Below are positions 10,993 through 23,700 of a DNA stretch of 64,000 nucleotides, piece by piece. Made by a program: the position numbers and the translations under genes. The stretch covers positions 13,096,001-13,160,000 of the forward strand of contig NC_088327.1 in NCBI RefSeq assembly GCF_036884655.1. Direction: 5' to 3'. This DNA is from Musa acuminata AAA Group. Taxonomy: Eukaryota > Streptophyta > Magnoliopsida > Zingiberales > Musaceae. Below the pieces are notes generated by a model. The model was not told the DNA's origin and made no database searches. It saw only the letters and a program-made list of their open reading frames with translations. The number at the start of each line of letters is the position of its first letter. Position 1 is the stretch's first letter.

Positions 10993-11229
10993 TTAGCTCA
11001 GAGAAGTTCGGATCTTCGAACAAAGAGAAAACACTACGCCTCCCTTGTTCAAGCTGCAAGGAGGGATTTTTTCACCAAGGATCAAGCGAAGGTCAGATTT
11101 TGATGATGGTTTCTTGGATTTTGCGACAGAAACAGTAGTTCCTGAGAGGAAATTGGACAGCGTTTCCCCTGTGGATTGCTGGAGCACAAATCCAGGCAAA
11201 GCCAGAGGACCCTTAGAATAGAAAGGCAC
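10993..11229 (-). CDS. 78-codon open frame in the bZIP 5' leader
   Basis: If transcription starts near 11310, this frame lies in the long leader upstream of the two small uORFs. It begins MPFYSKGPLALPG and has no known domain. It could be an additional uORF, part of a leader intron, or chance. There is no family evidence for a product. Confidence 0.25.
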   Translation of the reverse strand: MPFYSKGPLALPGFVLQQSTGETLSNFLSGTTVSVAKSKKPSSKSDLRLILGEKIPPCSLNKGGVVFSLCSKIRTSLS

Positions 11230-11342
11230 CAGAGCAACAGGGAAAGAAGGCTGCAGAACAGAGCAGCAGAATCTCGATAGAGCTAAGCAAGGGAGAAGAG
11301 GAGAAGGGGGAAAAGGGAATTGGAGCCTTGGGGAGGGGTGGA

Positions 11343-11350
11343 ATTTATAG
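11343..11350 (-). promoter_or_regulatory. Probable TATA box of the bZIP gene
   Basis: Minus-strand CTATAAAT, about 690 bp upstream of the bZIP start. It implies an unusually long leader of about 650 nt, which is normal for uORF-bearing group S1 bZIP genes. Confidence 0.6.
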
Positions 11351-14300
11351 AATGAAAACGAGGAAAAGGAGGAGAGAGAAATAAATATAAAATTGAGAGA
11401 AAGAAAGAACTTTAGTATCTTTTATGAGTGTCTGTCTGGAGTGAGTGATTCCTTGCAAGAGGTCATCGATGACATTTGACACTGCCACTTAATTCCATTA
11501 TATCAGCCCAATTATTCAGCAACATCAATAAGGATGATTCAGGCAACCTCAAGGCATTAAAGAACGAGTACTTTTCTTGTTCTTGCATGAAAGAAGATTG
11601 AGATGAATGCTACGCTTGGGTAAGAAACTAGACAAGCTAAGGATGATGGTAGACAAATGCTGCAAGATTGCCATAGATTTGTCCATGATTCCCTTGTAGA
11701 GATATGAAAGCAAATCACATAATGTAAGAGCACCCATAAAAGCAATGAGATGGTTTGTAATAATGGCTTAGGTTGTGTCCCACTTCACACCATTAGATAA
11801 AATGCTCTCTCTTGCCATCAACATTTGTTCAGGAATTTTAATTTGCTTTCAGGATCTTATTCAATGCAACAGTGCCTATTACATTTCTCAGCAGTCTGGC
11901 ACTCTTTTGAGTATGGTTGGATACTGTGGGTTCTAAGCACAAATTATTAGAAGCATAGATTTTTGTGGTTTGCATAGTCTCATTGCTAAGATTGCCAAAG
12001 ACAGAAAAAGTTTGGACACCAAATTTGTGTTCCTTCTTCCATTAAAGATTTGAACCACAATGAGGCTTCAAGCTAGAGATTTCTCATGTATTTTTTTTTT
12101 TCTTTTTTCACTTCTTCTATTTATGAAAACTTGAAACTTTTAAGATTTAAATTTTTTGTCAAATCTTGAATTGGATTGAGTCTTTGAGTTAGCTCAACTC
12201 TGATAAGTTTTAAGAGGTTTCCACTTTTTGAACATTGGATAGATCCTAATTGATTTGTGCTCAACTATCAAGATTGATCAGTTCCAACATGAAGAATTCC
12301 AAGTTGGATATGCAACTTGATGGTAAGAAGGGCACTGGAAGATTGATAAGGGAGATGAAAAGGTTTTCTTGGTACCCTACATTGTTGACCACCCAGTGAT
12401 GACCATACAACTCACTTGGACACTTGCCCTAATCTTGAGCAGGAAACATCCAGGCAAGTTCAATTTGATCACATTTGAGAATCACATCTCGGTAGGTATT
12501 GCAATGAGCAGCCAAAAAATAGCATGATGGATTGTATCTCAGCTCACCATCTTGGAAAATTGTGAAGAGGAGGAACCAATGAGAAGCAGTGCTTTTGTCT
12601 TGTACTGCAATTGGGTCCAAAACTTGAAAAGGAGATGGTGACATTTTATAAGCTATTTTTTAAAAGCAATCTTAGTGAGTGGAAAAGAAGATGGTGAAAG
12701 GAGCAAGATGCCACCAGAACTACTACTCTTTGAGGCCAAGTACTTCAAGGGTAAGTAAAGGATTTTATGGAAGTCATGAGCTATGCTCATTGTTATACTA
12801 GACTGAAACTTTGAGGTCAGCCTAGTGAGACAAAACTGTGCCAGTAATTGAGAACATGGTTCTGGACCTTAAGGCATATATCAATGGGCATCCATGGCCA
12901 CCAGCATCAGTTTGGGTGGGAGCACATAGCAGAAGCCATGCTTTTCCTTCAATCACCTGGCAGATATGTCTGGTGACTTTTGTCAGTCAAGGATTCTTGT
13001 TTGATCACACTCTTTGTTCTGCCTTTTGTGTTTTGATAAGGGAAAGAAATGATCATCGTTCCTCAACTCTTCTCATCATCATACTGCATGCATCATTGGA
13101 GTTCATCCTGAGTACTTCTCCAGCATTGGAATGAATAGTGTAGCACTGCCACATGCATTCCGAGATGCTGTTGTATGAAGACTTTGTCAACTTCAAGATG
13201 GCTTTAAGAAGCAGATGATAGTGATGTGAAGCATGAAGACAACCAGAGTGTTGAGAAGTTGCAAGAAGTAAACATGATATCATGACAGCTGCTGACATTT
13301 CTAGAAGGGCTGCTGCTGCTGCTGTTGAGCTTTGAAGGAAGCAGTCGTTGCAGACAACAGCCATGCATAGCTCATTATTTAGCTCCTAGTATTTTATGAT
13401 TAAGAGGTGGAGCACTTGACTCCCACCACAGAAGCTAAACTAATAACCCCTCACACTGATGGAGGATGTAAAGGTTCCTTCCTCCAACCACCACAACATT
13501 ACGCTCCTGTAGGTTCTTCCCAGCTTTCAAAACATGCAGAATGGTGGAGGTGGAAATGAAGAACAAAACCCAAGCAGATTTCATCTAGCTGACAGGTCCA
13601 TGGGAGCACAAACACAAGGACATCGTCAGTGAGTTGCAACTTTGCAACTTGCAAGTGGATTCTGAGAAGTATCCTCTTAGTTGGATCCCAACTGGAGGCA
13701 CAACACAAAAGCTTGTAACTGCACATTATGTACTGCAATTGGTTCCACCAAAGATGATGCACTGCAAATGGGCCATTACCACTGTAATGGTGGCTTCTGC
13801 TTCTTGTAGTAACATGGAAATTTGCATGCCAAAGAACTCAGGCTTCCAGCTTTTGATTTAAGGCACTGTACTACTGATTCCACCTTTCATTATTAATTAA
13901 TCTATCCATCCTCAATCAAGCTGACAGCACCAACCAAGATGTGAAGTATGAACAGCATTGGTTAAGAGTGGCATATGAGTTTGTTGACAATACTTGTCTA
14001 TGTGTTCATCATGGGGCTGTGAACTCCACACTGGTGGTCCTCCAAAGAAAGAGATTTCTTTTGTTCATTTGTTTTATTTAGCAAAGGGATCAAATTAAGA
14101 GTTGGACTGTGGGTTTTCTCTTTCTTGCTTTTTCATACTTGATTGTGACCCAAATATAATAAACACTCAGTGATGAATAATAAAGATTATAAAGCTATAA
14201 TAAAATGAGAACAAAGAGAAGTATGGTCCAAATACCATAATCCACATGATATAAATTCACAAAAGGTAGAACAATGTATTATTATTTGTCATAAGAAAAA

Positions 14301-14552
14301 TAGTTCAAAGTTACAGTAGAAATGCTCTCACATATGAAATATCAGAGCAAAATAATATTGTTAGAACCATGGATTACAAATACATACTACAGAATAATGA
14401 AAAAGACATAACCAAGCACTTAATGCCTAAGATAAAAAAAAAAATAAAGGGGAATATCTTGGACAAATCTATTAAGGAACATATCATGAAAAGGCAAGTG
14501 CACCTAAGTGGAATCTCATTTTAAGATCCTTGAGTGAGACAAGCATTTCTGG

Positions 14553-14668
14553 CACTGAGATCAGACATATGATATGATTATTACCCACTGTAATGTAGTA
14601 AACCATAATGCACTGAGCTCAGACATATGACATGATTATTACCCATTGTAATGTAGTAAATTTGTGAG
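14553..14668. repeat. 58-bp tandem duplication
   Basis: CACTGAG(A/C)TCAGACATATGA at 14553 recurs at 14611, and the following ATTATTACCCA(C/T)TGTAATGTAGTAAA is also repeated, with few mismatches. Intergenic and non-coding. Confidence 0.85.
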
Positions 14669-16770
14669 AATGATTGGAAGAATGGTAGGAGGTGGGAGGG
14701 TATCATGTGGGTCACTGAGGAAAAAAATAAATGAATGTAAGCCAAAGAAGATGACAAATGAAACATCAAATAGCAAATGTACTACGGATTCAGTAGGTAC
14801 TGCACCAGATCCAATACTTGAGATCAATAATCTCCAAGAAAAATTCCAAGCATGTGAGGCTAAAAAGAAGATGACAAGAATGAGACTGAATAAAAGGAGT
14901 GTGTGTGTGTGTGTGTGTGTTGATGGATGGGATTTGGAGAGGAGCAGTGCTCATGAGTTCCATCTTCCGAGGACTATGCTTGTCGGGAGATGCCAGCTCT
15001 AATTGCACTTTGAAATGTGTTGTATGTCGACCACTTCCTGCTGCCTGTAGTTTCTTCAAGCTTTCTTCATGGATTCTCTGATCGACACAGAAGCCATGGG
15101 TTGTAGTGATTCCTTGGCACAGTGAAATGATGTAAGGTAACCAAAGAAGACAAGGTTTGGGCGGTTTGTGGGGTCAGGAGTCGCACCATGAGAGAGAAAT
15201 CCATGGAGAAAAGGGTGGCCAAGCTTTCAAGGGTTGTCTGTGAAGTTTGATTCTTTGTCTCAGGTTTTGATGTACTCCAAGGTCGAAACAGTTACTGCAC
15301 TACTGCATTGCCTTTGTATCTTTCACCACCTTTAGCAGCCAAGATCAGATCCACAATCTCCTTTTCATCTGCAGTCTGCACGAGCATGCAGTGGTGAGCA
15401 TGTGCTCCACAGTGGAAGAAGCCACAGTGCCATGAGAGCCACACCTTCGTTCCTCCTGCACACCCCCACATGGAGCATCTCCTAAAAGCAGCTGAGGTCC
15501 TCTTCCATCTTTTCCATGGTAGATCAACATCTCACCATCTGTTTCATGGGAGTAAAGCTATGGCCAGCTATGACCTTCCACCAAAGATCATATATATGCT
15601 CTATGTTTCTGATGTATCTAAAAAATATTCAGCAATGGAAGAAACATATCAGCCAAACCTGAGTGGTTCTACTGATACTCTACATATAATCTCTGTTACA
15701 CAACAAGAGATGTACTCATGATAACCAACAAAGAAGGAAGACCACACTATCAATTGCATGAAGTTTCTGCCATTAGCCTCTCTCTCTCTCTCAAGAAATA
15801 GAATGAGGGAGGCCTAACACTACTAAATAGAAGACATGGGCAACTGTACTCGATGTTGTTGGACTTCTCAGAACTCCTACAAACAACTAAAATTGAAGAA
15901 GCTACAAACTAAACTAATCAAATATAGAAAAAGTGCATCAACAGCAAACCTAAGTCTAATAAATCAGAACAATAGGACCCAAATTTAGACCAATTACTTA
16001 GTAAAAGGCACAAACTGGCTTAGTTATAGCTGAAAGCCTATGACTGAGTTGAGAAGAAAATCCAATGCCTTAATCCTTTATGAAGGAATCATTAATGTCC
16101 TATTATCTACAAGCAAAAATCCATCCAAAATAGAGGATACACTTCCATTTAGGTGACATCTGATATTAAACCACAAAGTGCAATGGTATACATAAAGACA
16201 TCACAATCATACCAGTTTGATGATATACACACTCACCATTTGAGCTGCATAAACCTTTTCCAAACCCCAACAGGTTGAGTATATGCAGTGGCCAGTTGTG
16301 GAAGAATCAGATAATATAAGTATGAAAGATGAGCTTAAAACCTCCATTGACATTGTATTGATTTTTATTACTCCTCTCTTCATGATCCTTCCCTTTTCTT
16401 GATTTCCCCCTGAAACAGACCTTTTATAATATCCAATTTTGCTCCAATACCGGATGGTATGCCATCTTATACCAACATAATACCATTGAATAACACAAAA
16501 AAAATTAAAATAAATGATGATATATCATTAATCAAGTTATAGATTTCGATATTGGTATTTTATCAGACCAATAAATACCCATCAATATATATTAGTTTGA
16601 ACTTGTGTAATCCGATCAACACCCAATTGACAAACCATGTGATCGATGTTGCAGCAAAATATTGTGCCTCCAAAGGTAGAGAAACTGTATATATGAGTTT
16701 ATATCCAAGACCATCTTAGGCCATCTCAGACCAAAACAGTAGGCCCAAGACCACGGAACTCTTCTGGATT

Positions 16771-16984
16771 GAGCCTTATCCAACTTTCATTTCTTGAGCA
16801 AATCATTGGGGTCTTAGTCCATTTATTACATTACTATTCTAACATATAGAACACACAGAGAGAGAGAGAGAGAGAGAGGAAGAACAATTAAAGTCTTTGA
16901 GCCTTATCCAACGTTCATTTCTTGAGTAAATCATTGAGGTCTTAGTCCATTTATTACATTACTATTCTAACATATAAAACACAG

Positions 16985-17041
<57 letters not shown>

Positions 17042-17055
17042 GAACAATTAAAGTC
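16771..17055. repeat. 128-bp tandem duplication containing expanding (GA)n
   Basis: GAGCCTTATCCAACTTTCAT at 16771 and GAGCCTTATCCAACGTTCAT at 16899 begin two copies, each ending in a GA run followed by GGAAGAACAATTAAAGTC. The GA run is about 11 units in the first copy and about 27 in the second, so the microsatellite expanded after the duplication. Confidence 0.9.
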
Positions 17056-17445
17056 AACACAGACAACAAGGTGCTCTAGTTCAATTTAGAGAGAGAACAA
17101 TTAAAGTCATCGACTATACTAACTATTTAAGGGTGGCTATGTGTATATTTTCCCATCATCTGAATCTATGTAATGCATAAAAACAAGATCACTAAAATCT
17201 TCTCGTAAATTATTCTTCATATTGTCTCATTTTATATCTATACTTCTCCTTTGAATATGTTCATGTCATTTTATATTATTTTTTTCTCCATTTGTCCTCA
17301 ATATATAACTTCGATTTCTTCCTCTTTAAAGTCTTCTTTTTTTTCTTATTTATTTTAATCTTAGAAACAGATCTGTGATTTCTAAACTTATTGTCAATAC
17401 AATATTGTTTATTTACTATTTATAAAATTAATTTCATAGTATTTC

Positions 17446-17448
<3 letters not shown>

Positions 17449-17508
<60 letters not shown>
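17449..17508. repeat. (TA)n microsatellite
   Basis: Almost perfect TA dinucleotide run of about 30 units within a very AT-rich stretch (17150-17750). Confidence 0.95.
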
Positions 17509-17512
<4 letters not shown>

Positions 17513-17842
17513 TATATAGTTATCTTTAACATCTCGATCCTTATATTTTTAAAAGTTATATTGAGATTTCTATACTTACAAAAATAAAATATTTAACTTT
17601 ATTACTTCAACAAAATCTCTCTCTTTCTTGAATTTTAATCTTATAAAATTATATTTTTAATCGAATATCAATATTTTACTTTTATAAGGATTGAAATTTC
17701 AATATAACTCTTTTTAAAGCGTAGGAATTTAGATCTAAAGATAACTAATTGTAAGGAATAATTTATAATTAGCTCGTGTGAAAAAGAAAAAAAATATTGA
17801 AAGATAGGTGGGGTCAACATAATTGATAAGGTGGTTCCCATG

Positions 17843-18083
17843 CAAGGTATGTAATACCGTACCGTATCGATGTTTCGAGGTTGGCTCGATACGGTACGGT
17901 ACCAGCATATCGAGCGGTACATCAAGACATATCGAACGGTACACCAGGGTTTACCGAGCGATTTCCTCTTATTGCAGCACTGTAGCATGGTTCATCCGGT
18001 AGCGGATGATCCACGTACTGATATGCCGTTGGACCAATATGTACCGCTCGTATCGGACAGTATCATTCGAAATTATATACCAT
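17843..18083. mobile_element. Mutator-type MITE, GGTACGG family, intact copy
   Basis: 241-bp element. The left end is CAAGGTATGTAATACCG and the right end ...CGAAATTATATACCAT, so the termini are imperfect inverted repeats built on GGTATGYAAT. It is flanked by GTTCCCATG (17834-17842) and GTTCCCACG (18084-18092), a 9-bp target duplication with one mismatch. Nine-base duplications are typical of Mutator-like elements. The body is full of GGTACGGTAC and CGAGCGGTAC palindromes and has no coding potential. A second, interrupted copy is at 43167-48693. Confidence 0.78.
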
Positions 18084-18092
18084 GTTCCCACG

Positions 18093-18780
18093 TATTCATA
18101 TCAATTGATTAACTAATAAAGGAGAGGTATTTTAGTTCTAATAAATATTAATTCCCTTCAAAAGCTTTAATACGATGATAAAATATTTTAAAATATTTCA
18201 GATTAAAAATTTTAGAGATTCAAATTAGTGACAGATAACGATGGTGGATAGTGTCTAATCTAGATTTTTTTTTTTGGGTAGAAGTCAATGGGTGGGATAT
18301 ATATATGAATTCTTAATTCTTTAAGGTACATAACAGGTCACACTAAAGCACAAACATGAAAAGGACCAAAGATATTTGCTCCACCAAATAAATTTAAACC
18401 ATAGAATTAAAAGAGATTTTTTTTCTCTCTCTCACTCACTCTCGAAAAATATAGGGAAAAAACCCAAATCATTTGTATTAATATACCTAATTCGATTGTC
18501 TCAACAGAATAAATGCTTTAATTGAATCCTTATCCAATAATTTATTATATCAAGTGGCTTACTATTTCTTTATTTTTATTTGGTAGTTGAAATCTTTTCG
18601 CCACTATATTCGCGCGAATCTAACGATCGCCCCCGGTTTTCTCTATCCGAAATGACTATAATACCCTCCCTGGGATCTCAGAATTTAGCGTTCACTGTCC
18701 GGGGATGGTATCGACTTTTCATGGAAGAAGATAAGGAACGAGATCTCAATAAAACAAAGTATCCGAGACACTGGCGATTG
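18093..18780. other. Promoter-side region of the bifunctional nuclease gene
   Basis: AT-rich to about 18590, then a more balanced stretch leading into the inferred leader exon. The 82-codon frame at 18580-18828 has no motif and lies across the presumed promoter and leader. Confidence 0.35.
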
Positions 18781-20778
18781 GGATTCATCCTCTTGTGGGG
18801 TTCTCTTGGTCTTTTCGTTGATAGATGATCCCAAGTATCGTTTACAGATCTTTGAGTCGTTCGTGATCGTTTGGAGTTGGAGCTTCACAGTCTGGGACCG
18901 TGTGTATTTTGGCTGCAGGTAAAGCGGTTTGATTACCGAGACACCAGTTGGTGTATTATGCTTTTATTGTTGTTCTGTGGTTCTTTGATCATCTGCTGCA
19001 GTTTGATGGATGAGATGTTCCATTGAGGGTTGCGGTTCTGCTTGATCTTTGTAGTATAGTTCCTTATGTTCCTGTGTTGATCATGGAAGGCTCAGGCCTT
19101 CTTGCTGTGGTTTCGAATGATTGCTTTTACTCGATGATTTATGGATTTGATGAATTCAAAAGGAATATGAACAGGAGTGAACTTTGCTTCTGAGGAAGAT
19201 ATGATGAGGAAAAGGGAAAGAAACAGGATGAGCACTTGCTGCATACTAACCCCATTAATGCCTTCAAGTTTTGTGGTTTTCATTTGACGTTTGTGTAATC
19301 ATAGATTTTTCAGAAATATCAGAACTTTATTGTTAAGAAGTTCTAATCTTAACAAAGATGAAAAACACCTGAGAAGGCGTTTGGTAAAGTGGCATGAGGG
19401 ACTGAAGGTGATTTAGTAAAGCAAAATCTTTGATTCAGAATCTTTTTTATTGGAGAAAATCTGCAATATATCGAGAGACATAATTGCTTCTCATTGTGAG
19501 ACATGTCTGTTGACTCTTTTTTGGAGCAAGAAAGTAGGAGGGACCCCTCCCCTGATTCATTCATAGGTAATGTTTAACTTGAGAATATGGGACGATTGAT
19601 CCTATGTACATGCCAAAAGAAAATGAGAGAAAATGAAATAATCCGAGAAAGATCAACAAAACGATAGGACAAGAAATGGTGATGCTAATCCTAGCTTCAA
19701 AAAGTCATGGCCTCCCCTTTCATTTGATTTCTTCCCTTTCTCTTTGGGAATCCATGAACATGAAATTATCAATTTATGAACCTAGACAAGTTGCAAATGA
19801 CACATATAACTTTTATGAATAGTTATTCTTATTTCTGAACTCATGTAGGCATCATATTCTTTTACTGAGAGATGCATATACTTCTTTTATTAGTCTAAAC
19901 GAATATGTAGATGACAATTTTATATCAATTTTACTTGACCGAAGGTGAAATTGGCAGATGATTCTCATTCCCTTGGTATTGTTGGAAATTATTAGATCAA
20001 AAGATTTTCCAAATGAGGTTCCTGCTGCCTAGTGTCACTTCTTAGTTGGTGATGCAAGGATTCTTGCCATGGTTTTATGTTTCGGGTACTGGATCCACGC
20101 TGGTCCTGGCCAAACCAATACTTGTTGGCGTACCAACACAGTGTATTGACACATGGTATGCTTACACATACCATACACATGCTACATGGGCTATGGTCCA
20201 TGCCTCCTGCCTGACAAGCCATTGGATCAGTACATAGGACCCAATATGTATCGGTCCAAGTGAAACATAGAACCATGGGTCATGCATCACATATCATGTG
20301 CAAGATTAACCTATCACATATGGGCAATTATTCTAACATGAGTCTGATCAACCCTTTCTTTGTTTATTTCTTCAAGGATTGTTAAAAAAGCAATCTTGTT
20401 TTTGTCTTGAGGGAATAGCATGAACCCATGAACAACTGAAATCAAGTCCATGAGTTCTCTTGAGCTTAGGCTTAATAACAAATGGAAATTTTTTTATATA
20501 ATCTAAAGTTTGATTTAGGTAATTAATTGGAATGATGCAGATGTTCTGTTGAACTATCTAGTTGCATCTCCTATCTCTAGCATATTTTGTCCATCTCTGG
20601 GAAGTCAAAACTTAACCATCAGTGAGTTGTATATTGTAGTTTAGTTTGTAATTTTTTCTTTAGTTGAAGTGCACCCTTATACCAATCTATATTTTATAAT
20701 TTCTAGCTGACTTTTTATACCATCGACTTGTTTAAACTGCTTATTTTTTTATAATTGTCTCCTAAGGTAGAGAGCAAG
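18780..20778 (+). other. 5' leader exon and 5'-UTR intron of the bifunctional nuclease gene (inferred)
   Basis: A stretch near 18790-18918 ends in a good donor, GGCTGCAG|GTAAAG. Acceptor-like AGs occur at 20765-20772, just before the ATG at 20779. The intervening 1.8 kb has no coding sequence on plus. It contains a TIR-flanked short element (20067-20278) and, on minus, a 63-codon frame with a signal-peptide-like start (19092-19283). Confidence 0.45.
20067..20278. mobile_element. Short element with 17-bp terminal inverted repeats
   Basis: The left end CCATGGTTTTATGTTTC and right end GAAACATAGAACCATGG are inverted repeats with one mismatch over 17 bp, 212 bp apart. The body contains GGTAC/GGTATG-type short palindromes (TGGTATG, ACATACCATAC) like the other short elements here. 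I could not identify a clear target duplication. Confidence 0.6.
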
Positions 20779-23700
20779 ATGGGAATTCTGAAGGGATCAG
20801 TTGTTTGCCACACTGATGCTGTCTGTGCAAACTATGTTGGAAGTTCTGCTCCACTTATTAACATTCATTTTGCAAAGGCTAGAAATTTGCAAAGTGGGTT
20901 TTGGGGGTCCTCTTGTAGACTCAGAACCATAACTAGAACATATGGTCGTTTCCTCCAACCATGCAAAAATAAATTGAGGTCAATTCAAAGTAGTTTCAGC
21001 TCCTCTTCGGACGGAAATGGCAGCATAGCTGGAAACTTCAGCGAGAACGATGAGGAATATATTAACTCCAGTGTAATTGAAGCTGGTAATCTCTTGAACC
21101 ACCACCTTCTGTTTCCATATTCAGTTGTTGTATATAGATGCTTTGGTTTTTTTAACTCTTGTTATTAATATTTTTAATTGTTTAAGTTATTTTTTAGCAA
21201 AATAATTGATGGAAAAATAATGTTTGGTCTGAGGTCAACTTTGCAATGGAGTTTTTGTTGAAATTACTTTTTCGTTGTCTTGTTTCAAGCTTTTTGTTAT
21301 GAACTTCTGCTACTGGTTGAAACATATGAAATAATTCATACAATGAGCAAATTGATTTACAGTTTCAATCAAATGATCTTCTAGATTATTTTTATGATGA
21401 TCAATCACAATAAAAAATTCTTTCATTAAGCTACAGATGAATATAGTTCTGCAATAAATTAATCCACAAAACTAGTCACATCAATTTGTCCTTTGCATTG
21501 TATGTGAGTTTAGGTTGAGGCTCAAAACCACAATATCAGCTTTGCTATATTCTTGTTATCCATCTGTTCTCATGATAATGTAGATACTTTGTAGGTTTTG
21601 AGGAGAATTAACCTCTCTGGAAAGAATAAAGGGTTAAGGAGGGAAGTAAAAGGACATTATACTGTAGTCTCTGCAGAGGCATCTTAATGGTTAGTGCATT
21701 GGTTGACCAATTAAGTGGTTGAGGGTTTGAGTTACGTTGCAAACATCTAGTTCTCAGTGTCCAATACTCACCATCATATGTGTACATAGGGTTACTAGTG
21801 CCTTGACATAGTATACTGTATAGGTAATTTTGGCACTAACAAAATACAGGAATCAAGACATGCACATCCACAATGCACTTATTGTTTTATGTGGTTCGTT
21901 TTTGGTAATGTTTATCAGTCAAAGCCGGTGTGTTGGCCGATTGGCGGCACGACACATGCCGCCTCGTACCAATGCACCAACACATGGTACGTCGCATATC
22001 AGTGTTTTGACGAGGAAGAAAAAGAGGTTGAAGAGGAAGGTCCAATGGAGGAATGGAGGAGGAAGAAGGAGAAAGGAAGAAGGAAGAAGAAGAAAGAAAA
22101 GGAGGAAAAGTGTAGCAATACTTGAGAAACAGCGACAACGTTGGAGGGATGCAGCAGCATCACAATGGCGAAGAGTGCCACTGCAGCGGTGAAGAGGAAG
22201 AGGTAGTGCCACTGCAGCATCGTAGTAGCAAAGAGGCAACACCATGACTTCGCTAGAAGAGCCCTAATCTCCTTTTTTTCTTTAATTTTTCTAATGCTAA
22301 AATGGACTGGGCTCACCACTTTTTGATTTTTTTATTTTAATTCAGACCGGCCGAAACAAGGTGGCCCACATATCGGTCCATGCCTAGACCGGTGCATGCT
22401 ACCCAAATCATACCATTTCGGGCGGTACAGTGATCCTTGGTTTTTAGTATCATATGATGTTCAACAACAAATTAATTATTGTTATGTGTGGCATTAAGAT
22501 TTTCTTGAGGGAATATGAAGTTTCTTATCAGTTGATATATTTCTGTTTCATGTAGTGGAGGTGAGAAGCAGATCAGATGGTCTCATGATAAAGATGCGTG
22601 ATGGCCGACATTTAAGATGTGTGCATAATGACCCTCAAGCTGGAAACTTACTGTACTATGCTCCTCGCCCTGTTATCGTATTAAAAATGGAAGATGGAAG
22701 TGATATTTTGCTTCCTATCCTTGTCTGTATGTGTTCTTCCTCTGAATTGAGTATTTTCTATATACATGTCTAATTTCAAAAAGTTATGTGTAACATGTTT
22801 TTCCTTTTCTAGTGGAGATGCCATGTACTATGCTAATGGCTGCTATCAACAATGTTCAGCTTGTAAGATCTGTTAGCATTTGTGAATTATGAAGCTAACT
22901 TTACACCCTTTTCCTTCTAAAATAAGGGATATTGTGTTTCTCAGGTTAGACCAACTGTTTATGAAGTAGTCAAAGAGATGATTGAGAAGATGGGATATGC
23001 TGTAAGTTGGAGCAGAATAAAGTTGTTTGAATCATCTTTTTCTTCTATATGCATCCAATTTTGACATCCCCATAATTGTTTCCTGGGTTCTCCAAAGTTA
23101 ACTGGTCATGCTTTCTTGCTCTTATTTGCCTGTTCAAAGGTTTAATATGTGCTCACACTTTATCGATTATTGAATGTAACTAATCGAGGGAGCCTTTCTT
23201 TCTTACCAATTAGATAATCTACTGTCAATGTATGCTGTTAGTCGTATCACTTTGGCTACTCTTGTATTGTAGTTTCAGGCTTCTATTCTTGTAGAATTAT
23301 GTAATTATGAGAAGAGGCATCTTCTTTCAGGTACAACTTGTTAGAGTCACTAAGCGAGTGAATGAAGCTTACTTCTCTCAACTATACCTGACAAAGGCAA
23401 ATATCGTCTTCTCCATATTACATACTAATGTCTCTGTAAAATTAAATTAATTCGAAACTAAACATGTGCTCGCGTGCAGATTGGAAATGGAAAAGATACT
23501 ATTAGCTTTGATCTCCGGCCTTCAGATGCCATTAATATAGCTGCTCGATGCAAAGTAAGATTTTTTTTTTCATTGCAACTTGAAGCTATATGGTCTTTTT
23601 ATGCTTTGGTTAATTGTGCAGAATGTACTTTGAATTGCCATTTTTCTTTCTTCAACCATGTTTTCCCGCCTTTTATTTTGATCTGTTAAAGCATTAAGAG

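Larger units (their letters stand above)
11360..17842. other. Long intergenic region
   Basis: No gene could be supported. Open frames of 60-110 codons occur (for example 12838-13134, 13053-13364 on minus, 14664-15002) but lack motifs and overlap one another on both strands. Simple repeats are a GCT run near 13309-13325, (GT)n at 14899-14920, (CT)n near 15779-15793, (GA)n at 16857-16880 and 16984-17038, and (TA)n at 17449-17508. A 58-bp tandem duplication lies at 14553-14668. I searched by eye for several conserved plant microRNA sequences and saw none. Confidence 0.5.

Noticed and set aside
13053..13364. 103-codon minus frame with an alanine run
   Set aside because: The alanines come from a GCT trinucleotide run. 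No motif, and it overlaps another frame on plus.
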